NCBI GenBank assembly: GCA_905373325.1
Contig: CAJPTB010000037.1
Span: 1-10,228 of the forward strand
From: an uncultured Ancrocorticia sp.
GTDB taxonomy: Bacteria > Actinomycetota > Actinomycetes > Actinomycetales > Actinomycetaceae
Length of the DNA stretch: 10,228 nt
Direction of reading: 5' to 3'
In this document: positions 1-5,641 of the stretch, piece after piece
Numbering within the stretch: position 1 is the first letter of the stretch
Layout: every line of letters begins with the position of its first letter
Made by a program: the position numbers and the translations under genes
Notes under the pieces: generated by a model
What the model was told of the DNA's origin: nothing
Database searches by the model: none
The model's input: the letters and a program-made list of their open reading frames with translations, nothing else

Positions 1-753
1 GGCGGGCGCGCAAACGCTCACATTCGTCCGCTCGCGGGCCGGAGCCGAGAGGAAGGCTACGGCGGGGCAGGCCCCGTAGTGGGCTGCGAGGCGCAGGAGG
101 CGGCGCACAGTCGCCGCCACGTTCGCGCCGAAAACTCCTCGGTAGGAATGGAATTCGTCCATCACCACCATCGCCAGGCCCCGCCACAGCCTGGCCCAAC
201 GCTCGTGGGAGGCGAGCATGGCGTGCTGGAGGAAATCCGGGTTCGAAAGGACGACGTCGGCGTATTCGCGGGCCCACCGTTTGACGGATGCTTCGGCGTC
301 GCCGTCGGCCGCCGCGACGCCGATCCGCGGATCGACCTCGCGCGCGAGTCGAGCCAAGCCGACCAATTGGTCTGCGGCCAGGGCCTTCGTCGGCGCGAGA
401 TAGAGAACGGATGGCCTGTAGCGGATGTTCGCGAGGCCACTCCGGCCCCGCCCCCGCCGGCTCAGGAGGTCCAAGGCCGGAATCCAGGCGGCAAGCGACT
501 TTCCCGAGCCGGTCCCGGTTGCGACGACCGTGTGCGCGCCGCCGTGCAGCAGCTCCGCCGCCTCCGCCTGATGCGACCACAGCTCGCGGATTCCGCGGTT
601 TGCGAGGGCGTCCTTGACTTCGGGCGCCACCCATTCGGGCCACGGCGCCCCGGCGCTTGCGCGCGCCGGCATCTCGACGACGGCGGCGACTTGGCCCGGC
701 GTCGCATGGGCGAGAACATGCGAAAGGAAATCAGGGACGCGATCCGACACCAC
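1..753 (-). CDS. DEAD/DEAH-box helicase, YprA/MrfA-like, N-terminal part (3' end outside window)
   Basis: About 250 codons of an ATP-dependent helicase run off the left edge. Helicase motifs appear in order: a Q-like stretch (LWSHQAEAAELL), Walker A (VATGTGSGKS), motif Ia (LAPTKALAADQL), a SNPDFLQ segment, and motif II as DEFH followed by SYRGVFGANVA. The DExH-x-YRGVFG signature is typical of YprA/MrfA-type DNA-repair helicases, which usually carry a C-terminal DUF1998 domain; that part would lie outside the window. A TAA stop at 754-756 sits directly before two consecutive GTG codons (751-753 and 748-750), so the start is fixed to one of these unless it is further inside. No good ribosome binding site precedes it, so initiation may be leaderless. 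Motif III reads SAP instead of the usual SAT, and the downstream residues do not look like the family; this may be divergence or a frameshift. The gene is transcribed away from nrdD. Confidence 0.85.
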   Translation of the reverse strand, partial: MVSDRVPDFLSHVLAHATPGQVAAVVEMPARASAGAPWPEWVAPEVKDALANRGIRELWSHQAEAAELLHGGAHTVVATGTGSGKSLAAWIPALDLLSRRGRGRSGLANIRYRPSVLYLAPTKALAADQLVGLARLAREVDPRIGVAAADGDAEASVKRWAREYADVVLSNPDFLQHAMLASHERWARLWRGLAMVVMDEFHSYRGVFGANVAATVRRLLRLAAHYGACPAVAFLSAPARERTNVSVCAPA

Positions 754-760
754 TTAAGTG
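751..760. promoter_or_regulatory. 10-bp perfect palindrome CACTTAAGTG at the helicase start
   Basis: CACTTAAGTG equals its own reverse complement and overlaps the first GTG of the helicase and its upstream stop codon. Its position suits a repressor site, but it is short and could be chance. No regulator is identified. Confidence 0.2.
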
Positions 761-890
761 TGCATCATCGACTAGGTGAGCGTGCGTCATCGGTTGGACG
801 AATGTGCGCCGTCAACCAGGCGCATGTGCGCTGTGCGCCGTCAACCGGATAAATATGTGCCGCGCGCCGTCAACCAGGCGCATGTGCGCC
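758..890. repeat. Degenerate ~22-bp tandem repeat array in the helicase-nrdD intergenic region
   Basis: Five units plus partial units can be aligned at 758-779, 780-801, 802-823, 831-852 and 860-881, with partials at 824-830 and 882-890. The shared core is close to GTGCGYCRTCRACY followed by AGG. The segments 806-831 and 864-889 are identical over 26 bp, 58 bp apart. The last units are separated by an extra 7 nt. The array lies in the gap between divergent genes. Reading frames pass through it, but none has a credible start or product. A protein-binding array or a decayed minisatellite are both possible. Confidence 0.7.
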
Positions 891-915
891 GACCCCTCGG
901 GTTTACTGCGGTCTT

Positions 916-1048
916 GGCCGGTGTGCGCCTTCGCCGCCGTGTTCGTTGCGGTCATGGCCGCTCCGCGTCTTCGCCGCAGTGTTCGTTGCGTCTTCCGCGT
1001 GGCTCGCAGCATCCTCGCCGGTCCGCGTCTTCGCCGCCGGTCACATCG
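916..1048. repeat. Second degenerate repeat family, three units
   Basis: Units starting near 916, 956 and 1016 share a core like CCGCGTCTTCGCCGC; the first two also share GTGTTCGTTGCG (939-950 and 979-990), 40 bp apart. The family differs in sequence from the 22-bp array just upstream. The remaining stretch, 1049-1199, is GC-rich and I see no gene or clear signal in it apart from a repeated CGTTTCCCGCC. Confidence 0.5.
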
Positions 1049-1199
1049 CCCTTTCCGGTCGGCAGAATTCGCCGCCTCGAGGACGCGCCGCGACGCGTCG
1101 TTTCCCGCCTTCGTTCCTCGCCGGCGCCCAATTTTGCCTCGGCGCCCCGTTTCCCGCCGCCGTTTCAAGGGCGGCCCCCGCAGACCCCTCACTTGAAAG

Positions 1200-1215
1200 A
1201 ATCAATATATTGTGT
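1200..1215. promoter_or_regulatory. NrdR box 1 (candidate)
   Basis: AATCAATATATTGTGT matches the commonly described NrdR box ACACWATATWTWGTGT at 14 of 16 positions and has a perfect CAATATATTG core palindrome. NrdR is the zinc-finger/ATP-cone repressor of ribonucleotide reductase genes. The site lies about 115 bp before the nrdD start and is conspicuously AT-rich in GC-rich surroundings. Confidence 0.75.
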
Positions 1216-1231
1216 GTTGGCGGCGTGTCAC

Positions 1232-1247
1232 CCACTAGATGTAGTAT
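1232..1247. promoter_or_regulatory. NrdR box 2 (candidate), overlapping a possible -10
   Basis: CCACTAGATGTAGTAT matches the NrdR consensus at about 12 of 16 positions. It starts exactly 32 bp after box 1, the three-helical-turn pitch typical of paired NrdR boxes, and this spacing is the strongest support for both sites. Its right end, TAGTAT (1242-1247), could be the -10 element of the nrdDG promoter, with TTGGCG (1217-1222) as a weak -35 at 19 bp. Bound repressor would then cover the promoter. Confidence 0.65.
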
Positions 1248-1330
1248 TTGAGGTAGTAGCGTCGATTCCGCTTCCCGAAGGCCGGGCGCGTCGGCCGCTT
1301 CGGGGAACTCCCACGACCAAGGAGAGGAAC

Positions 1331-3712
1331 ATGGCAATCACCGAGAACCAAGCGACCGCAGAGAACCCAATGACGTCGGCGACGAAGCGCCCCAAACACC
1401 TTGATCGGCAGCCCGAAGCGGCGGTCCAGCCGAGCGAGGTTCCGACCCGGCCGGGCGAGGCGGCGACGTCGGCAAACGTCGGCGCAGCCTCGCATCGCCC
1501 GCAAGCCTCGCAAACTCCGCATGGCCCGCAGCGATCGGACTCGCGGCAGTCGTCTGCGCAGGCGCCGGCTCCGCGATCGTTGACTTCGCAGGCACCGGCT
1601 CCGCACGCATCCGCCAAGCCTCCGGCCTCCCAGCGCGACGGTTCTCGCTCGGCGTCGGGGCTCCCCGTAATCGACGCAGTCTCCACTGTGGACGAGTACC
1701 TCGAGCGTTCGGACTGGAGGGTCAACGCCAACGCGAATCAGGGGTACTCGCTGGGCGGCCTCATCCTCAACGCGGCGGGGAAGACCATCGCGAACTACTG
1801 GCTGGCCACCGTCTACAGCGAGGAGGAGGCCCTCGCCCACCGCGAAGGCGACTACCACATCCACGACCTCGACATGCTGGCCGGCTACTGCGCGGGGTGG
1901 TCGCTGCGCCGTCTGCTTGAAGAGGGCTTCAACGGGATTCCCGGTGCGATTTCCTCGGGCCCGCCAAAGCACCTTTCCGCGGCGTGCGGGCAGGTCGTCA
2001 ACTTCCTGGGGACGCTGCAGAACGAATGGGCCGGCGCCCAGGCGTTCTCCTCGTTCGACACCTACATGGCGCCCTTCGTACGGCTCGACGCTATGACCTA
2101 CGGTCAAGTTAAACAGTGCATTCAGGAGCTCATCTTCAACCTCAACGTGCCCTCGCGCTGGGGGAGCCAGTGCCCGTTCACCAACCTCACGTTTGACTGG
2201 ACGTGCCCGGCCGACATCGCCGAGGACCACCCCTACGTCGGCGAGGAGGTCTGCGATTTCACGTACGGCGAGCTGCAGACCGAGATGGACATGATCAACC
2301 GCGCCTACATCGAGGTGATGACCGAGGGCGACGCCGACGGCCGGGTCTTCACCTTCCCGATCCCGACGTACAACATGACGAAGGACTTCGACTGGGATTC
2401 GCCGAACGCCCAGCTGATGTTCGAGATGACGGCCAAATACGGCCTGCCCTACTTCCAGAACTTCATCAACTCCGAGCTCGACCCCGGCATGATCCGTTCG
2501 ATGTGCTGCCGCCTCCAGCTGGATTTGCGCGAGCTGCTCGCCCGCGGCAACGGCCTCTTCGGCTCGGCCGAGCTGACCGGCTCGATCGGCGTCGTCACGA
2601 TCAATCTGGCGAGGCTCGGGTACGTGTACGCGGGCGACGAAGAAGGGCTTTTCGCGCGCCTGGACCACCTGGCGGACCTCGCGTCCTCGACGCTCGAAAA
2701 GAAGCGGGCGAAGGTCCAAGAGCTCATGGACGCCGGCCTGTACCCCTACAGCCTGCGCTACCTGGGGCACCTGAACAACCACTTCTCGACGATCGGCGTC
2801 AACGGGATGAACGAGATGATCCGCAACTTCACGGACGACCGCTGCGACATCGCCGACGAGTGGGGCCACGCCTTCGCCCTGCGCGTGCTCGAACGCGTCC
2901 GCGACCGCCTCGTCTCCTACCAGGAGGCGACGGGGAATCTGTACAACCTCGAGGCCACCCCGGCAGAGGGCACGACGTACCGCTTCGCGAAGGAAGACCG
3001 CAAGCGCTTCCCCGGCATCCTCCAGGCGGGGACGGACGCCCAGCCGTACTACACGAATTCCTCGCAGCTGCCCGTCGCCTACACGGAAGACGCCTTCGAG
3101 GCGCTTCAGATGCAGGCCGATCTTCAGTCGATGTACACGGGAGGGACGGTCCTGCACCTGTACATGAACGAGCGGATGAGCTCCGGCCAGGCGTGCAAGG
3201 AGCTCGTGCGCCGGGCGCTGACGAACTTCCACCTTCCGTACATCACAATCACCCCCACATTCTCGATTTGCCCGGTCCACGGCTACCTTGCCGGCGAGCA
3301 CAAGATTTGCGAACGCTGCGCCGCCGAAAACCCCGACGCCGAGCCGCAGGAATGCGAGGTGTGGACGCGCGTCATGGGCTACTTCCGCCCGGTGGCCTCC
3401 TTCAACATCGGAAAGAAAGGCGAGTACAACGAGCGCACGCCCTTCACCGAGAAGGCCTCGCGGCTGCCCAAGATCAGCGCTGACGTGCGCGGAAAGGTCG
3501 ACGCCGAAGGCCTGATCGGCGCGGCGGGCCCGACGATTGGCGCCGGAGCATCGACCGACGGCGCCGCGGCCGATGCGGAGCGCGTTGGCGTCGCTGTGGG
3601 CGCGGGGGCTTCGATCGACGCCGGCGGACCGGCGAATGCCGCTGCGGCAGACGAAGCTGCTGCGGCAGACGAAGCGAGCGCGCCCGGAGGAGCCGGGGCG
3701 CCGCGGCCGTGA
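1331..3712 (+). CDS. nrdD: Anaerobic (class III) ribonucleoside-triphosphate reductase, large subunit
   Basis: A 793-residue glycyl-radical enzyme that reduces ribonucleoside triphosphates to deoxy forms without oxygen. The ATG follows AAGGAG (1319-1324); the frame is open further upstream, but only through intergenic repeats. Residues 113-705 are the conserved catalytic body. It includes RSMCCRL (C392/C393, holding the likely thiyl-radical cysteine), a zinc-type region CPVHG (C647, H650) with CERC (C660, C663), and the glycyl-radical loop RVMGYFRPV with G683 as the radical glycine. Residues 1-112 are a Pro/Ala/Gln/Ser-rich low-complexity stretch; the ATP-cone often found here is not visible, so dATP overall-activity control may be absent. 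After the radical loop there is an unusual 88-residue tail, largely Ala/Gly-rich, ending in an 18-bp DNA repeat (3638-3673). It overlaps nrdG at GTGA. Expression is probably repressed by NrdR. Confidence 0.95.
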   Translation: MAITENQATAENPMTSATKRPKHLDRQPEAAVQPSEVPTRPGEAATSANVGAASHRPQASQTPHGPQRSDSRQSSAQAPAPRSLTSQAPAPHASAKPPASQRDGSRSASGLPVIDAVSTVDEYLERSDWRVNANANQGYSLGGLILNAAGKTIANYWLATVYSEEEALAHREGDYHIHDLDMLAGYCAGWSLRRLLEEGFNGIPGAISSGPPKHLSAACGQVVNFLGTLQNEWAGAQAFSSFDTYMAPFVRLDAMTYGQVKQCIQELIFNLNVPSRWGSQCPFTNLTFDWTCPADIAEDHPYVGEEVCDFTYGELQTEMDMINRAYIEVMTEGDADGRVFTFPIPTYNMTKDFDWDSPNAQLMFEMTAKYGLPYFQNFINSELDPGMIRSMCCRLQLDLRELLARGNGLFGSAELTGSIGVVTINLARLGYVYAGDEEGLFARLDHLADLASSTLEKKRAKVQELMDAGLYPYSLRYLGHLNNHFSTIGVNGMNEMIRNFTDDRCDIADEWGHAFALRVLERVRDRLVSYQEATGNLYNLEATPAEGTTYRFAKEDRKRFPGILQAGTDAQPYYTNSSQLPVAYTEDAFEALQMQADLQSMYTGGTVLHLYMNERMSSGQACKELVRRALTNFHLPYITITPTFSICPVHGYLAGEHKICERCAAENPDAEPQECEVWTRVMGYFRPVASFNIGKKGEYNERTPFTEKASRLPKISADVRGKVDAEGLIGAAGPTIGAGASTDGAAADAERVGVAVGAGASIDAGGPANAAAADEAAAADEASAPGGAGAPRP
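3638..3673 (+). repeat. 18-bp tandem duplication in the nrdD 3' end
   Basis: 3638-3655 and 3656-3673 differ at one of 18 positions and encode AAADEA-like units in the Ala-rich tail of NrdD. The repeat is in frame and outside the conserved catalytic body. Confidence 0.8.
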
Positions 3713-4740
3713 CTGTGGCAGAGAAGCCGGCTGCGGGGGCGTCGGCGGGAGGCGTCACGCCCCCCGCCGACACCCCGAACCCGAAGCCCCCTAAAAGCGC
3801 TCGGAGGCCCGGAGCGCCCTCCGCCGCGTCGAAAACTGAGCCCTCCGCCAATTCTCTGGCGATCGCGGGACTGGTTCCCCTCTCCACGGTGGACTGGCCC
3901 GGCAAGCTCGCCGCGGTGGTCTTCCTCCAGGGCTGCCCGCTGGCCTGCCCGTATTGCCAGAACGAGGCGATCCTCGACCCGAAAGTCCCCGGGGCCGTGC
4001 CGTGGTCCCAGGTGGAGGCGCTTCTGGCCCGACGGGCCGGGCTGCTTGACGGCGTCGTCCTGACGGGCGGCGAGGCGCTGCGCCAGGCGGGGGTCGTCGA
4101 CGCGGCGAGGCGGGTGCGCGAGATGGGCTTCGGCGTCGGCCTGCACACGGCCGGGGCCTACCCGCGTGCGCTCGCGAAGACGCTGCCGCACACCGACTGG
4201 GTGGGCATCGACGTCAAGGCGATGCCGGATGACTACGCCGCGGCGACCGGCTTCGGGGCGGGGGCAAAGGCCTGGCAGTCGCTGGACGCCGTGCTCGAGG
4301 CGTCGGCCGAGCGCGCGTGCCCGGCTCTCGCCGCTGAGGCTGCCGACGCCGATGGCATGGTTGAGCGTGCCGATTGCATGGATCTGCGCGCTGGCGCCGA
4401 TTACGTTGCTGAGCCTGCTGGCGCCGATCGCGTGGCTCAGCGTGCTGGCGCTGATCGCACGGTTGAGCGCGCCGACGTCGGCCCTCTCGACTATGAGGTC
4501 CGCACGACAGTCTATCCCGGCGCGCCCGCCACGGAGCGCTTCGAGGAGCTGCTCGGAGAACTGCGCGCTCGCGGAGTGCGGAACTTCGCGCTGCAGGAAG
4601 CTCGAACCGACGGCACGCCCGTGGATTTCCGCGCTCAGGCGCTCGCCTGGGACCGGCGGGCCTGGGCGAAGCGCCTCGCCGAAATGGTCGATGCGGCAAG
4701 CCGGGCGGGCTTCGAAAGCTTCGAGGCGCGTTTGGCCTGA
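3709..4740 (+). CDS. nrdG: Anaerobic ribonucleotide reductase activating protein (radical SAM, NrdG2-like)
   Basis: A 343-residue radical-SAM activase that should generate the glycyl radical on NrdD. The cluster motif CPLACPYC (C76, C80, C83; CX3CX2C) lies in a context (STVDWPGKLAAVVFLQGC) typical of NrdG2-type enzymes. The SAM-binding GGE is at residues 120-122, but reads GGEAL rather than the usual GGEPT. GTG at 3709 overlaps the nrdD stop, so the two genes are translationally coupled; a second GTG at 3715 is possible. Two regions look added to the core: a Pro/Ala-rich N-terminus (residues 1-48), and an insertion at about 202-258 containing three 9-residue repeats, placed just before DYEVRTTVYP. 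The C-terminal core (259-343) resumes normal family-like sequence, which argues against a frameshift. Function is confident; tolerance of the insertion is inferred. Confidence 0.92.
   Translation: MTVAEKPAAGASAGGVTPPADTPNPKPPKSARRPGAPSAASKTEPSANSLAIAGLVPLSTVDWPGKLAAVVFLQGCPLACPYCQNEAILDPKVPGAVPWSQVEALLARRAGLLDGVVLTGGEALRQAGVVDAARRVREMGFGVGLHTAGAYPRALAKTLPHTDWVGIDVKAMPDDYAAATGFGAGAKAWQSLDAVLEASAERACPALAAEAADADGMVERADCMDLRAGADYVAEPAGADRVAQRAGADRTVERADVGPLDYEVRTTVYPGAPATERFEELLGELRARGVRNFALQEARTDGTPVDFRAQALAWDRRAWAKRLAEMVDAASRAGFESFEARLA
4390..4470 (+). repeat. Three 27-bp tandem repeats inside nrdG
   Basis: Units 4390-4416, 4417-4443 and 4444-4470 encode AGADYVAEP, AGADRVAQR and AGADRTVER. Degenerate related codons precede them from about 4342 (ADGMVER, ADCMDLR). 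The period is a multiple of three, so the reading frame is kept. They account for much of the 57-residue insertion in NrdG. Confidence 0.85.
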
Positions 4741-4755
4741 TTGGTCGGGGAATAC

Positions 4756-4782
4756 CCGGCGATGCTGACTGTATCTCGCCGG
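4756..4782 (+). terminator. Weak hairpin after nrdG, possible terminator
   Basis: CCGGCGA (4756-4762) pairs with TCGCCGG (4776-4782) around a 13-nt loop, 16 nt after the nrdG stop. There is no following T-run, so it is at best a weak intrinsic terminator or an mRNA 3'-end stabiliser. Confidence 0.3.
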
Positions 4783-4906
4783 TTGCGGTCGGCGGGTGCA
4801 TTTGGCTCTGGTTGGCCGCAATTCCTTGTCTTTGCGATGACACTTAGACGTTGTCCTTGCATGCGAAGCACAGGCTAGAACTCGCGTCGTCGCCGCTTTC
4901 CACGGC

Positions 4907-4938
4907 ATGTAATACGTGTGGTCACCGCCACATTACAT
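4907..4938. promoter_or_regulatory. Interrupted inverted repeat upstream of the small helical-protein gene
   Basis: ATGTAAT (4907-4913) and ATTACAT (4932-4938) are perfect inverted arms; inside them GTGG (4918-4921) pairs with CCAC (4928-4931), leaving a 4-nt bulge. It lies about 160 bp before the 5096 start. It may be an operator or a hairpin; no regulator is identified. The rest of 4783-4906 shows no gene. Confidence 0.35.
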
Positions 4939-4951
4939 AGTGTCGGAAAAA

Positions 4952-5042
4952 GGTTGTGCGCCCGCCCGTCCGGGAGTACTCTACTATTACGCAACCGATT
5001 CGGACGGAGGCGAAAGCCGGACGCCGGGGTGCAGTGACAACC
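4952..5042 (+). promoter_or_regulatory. Possible promoter or structured leader before the 5096 gene
   Basis: Two readings compete. As a promoter, TTGTGC (4954-4959) and TACTCT (4977-4982) are 17 bp apart and fit an actinobacterial -35/-10 pair; TACTAT (4982-4987) is an alternative -10. As RNA, GGTTGT (4952-4957) pairs with ACAACC (5037-5042), CCGTCCG (4966-4972) with CGGACGG (5001-5007), and GGC-GAAA-GCC (5009-5018) forms a GNRA hairpin, giving a nested three-stem arrangement. It does not match a riboswitch class I can name with confidence. Confidence 0.35.
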
Positions 5043-5095
5043 GCATAACAATCAAGATATTTCTTTACGCAAGTCGCCCCTAGGAGGTTTAGCCG

Positions 5096-5641
5096 GTGAC
5101 CGTTTTTCATCTTAACACGGACAAATTCGGTGCGCAGCTCGGGACGCTGCGTCAAGCGGGGGCGCATTTCCAAGAAGCCAAGGCCACGTTTTACTCCCAT
5201 GTGAAGGCTTCTATGGACGCCTGGTCCGACGTCGCCGAGCTCGGCCAATACGGACGGTTGCTGACTGGCACTCTGGCCGTGATCAGCGACGAGTTGGGCA
5301 ATACCTCGGCGCGCTACACGCGCACCATCGTCAACCTCCAACACGCCGTCGCTTCCTTCCAGTCCGTCAGCGAGGCCGACCGCCAACGATACTTGGACGC
5401 TTTGGCGGATCTGACCGACAGGTTCTCCTACACCCCGCCGGCCGAGCTCGCCCAAGCCGCGGCCGTCTTTCACACCTTCTTCGACCCTACGGGCAAGGAG
5501 CCGTATGGAGGCTTGCCCGCAGGGGACGGGGGCGACGACGCCGACAATTGCAACGGCGCCGCCACGGCCGGGGATGCCCGCGCCGACGCCGACCGGGCCC
5601 GTGCCCACGCGAATGCCGGGAGGAATCATGGCCACCCCTAA
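5096..5641 (+). CDS. Small helical protein, WXG100-like candidate exported protein
   Basis: A 181-residue protein of unrecognised family. GTG at 5096 follows a strong AGGAGG (5082-5087). Residues 1-130 look almost wholly alpha-helical and amphipathic, with a Trp at position 43 in DAWSDVAELG, near where WXG100 proteins carry their turn, although the exact W-x-G triplet is absent. A proline-containing segment SYTPPAEL (111-118) precedes a final helix, and residues from about 140 are a Gly/Asp/Ala-rich tail. No signal peptide or membrane segment is visible. The stop overlaps the next gene's start by 14 nt, so the two are probably translated together and may act as a pair, as EsxA/EspB-like or PE/PPE-like partners do. 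I see no clear YxxxD/E type VII secretion signal. The link to type VII secretion is inferred from architecture only. Confidence 0.8.
   Translation: MTVFHLNTDKFGAQLGTLRQAGAHFQEAKATFYSHVKASMDAWSDVAELGQYGRLLTGTLAVISDELGNTSARYTRTIVNLQHAVASFQSVSEADRQRYLDALADLTDRFSYTPPAELAQAAAVFHTFFDPTGKEPYGGLPAGDGGDDADNCNGAATAGDARADADRARAHANAGRNHGHP

Noticed and set aside
751..1052. CRISPR array in the intergenic repeats
   Set aside because: The units are contiguous and degenerate, with no unique spacers of constant length and no cas genes nearby.
776..1330. In-frame open extension of nrdD upstream to 776
   Set aside because: It runs through degenerate intergenic repeats and the NrdR boxes and has no supported start; ATG at 1331 has AAGGAG in front of it.
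1235..3301. Long open frame on the minus strand opposite nrdD
   Set aside because: A shadow caused by high GC; the plus frame encodes all class III reductase motifs.
3379..4908. Long minus-strand open frame opposite nrdG
   Set aside because: The plus frame encodes the radical-SAM motifs; the minus product is Arg/Ala/Pro-rich with no family features.
4952..5042. c-di-GMP (GEMM) or cobalamin riboswitch
   Set aside because: A GCGAAAGCC segment is reminiscent of GEMM, but the other conserved elements of either class are not found, so no class is assigned.
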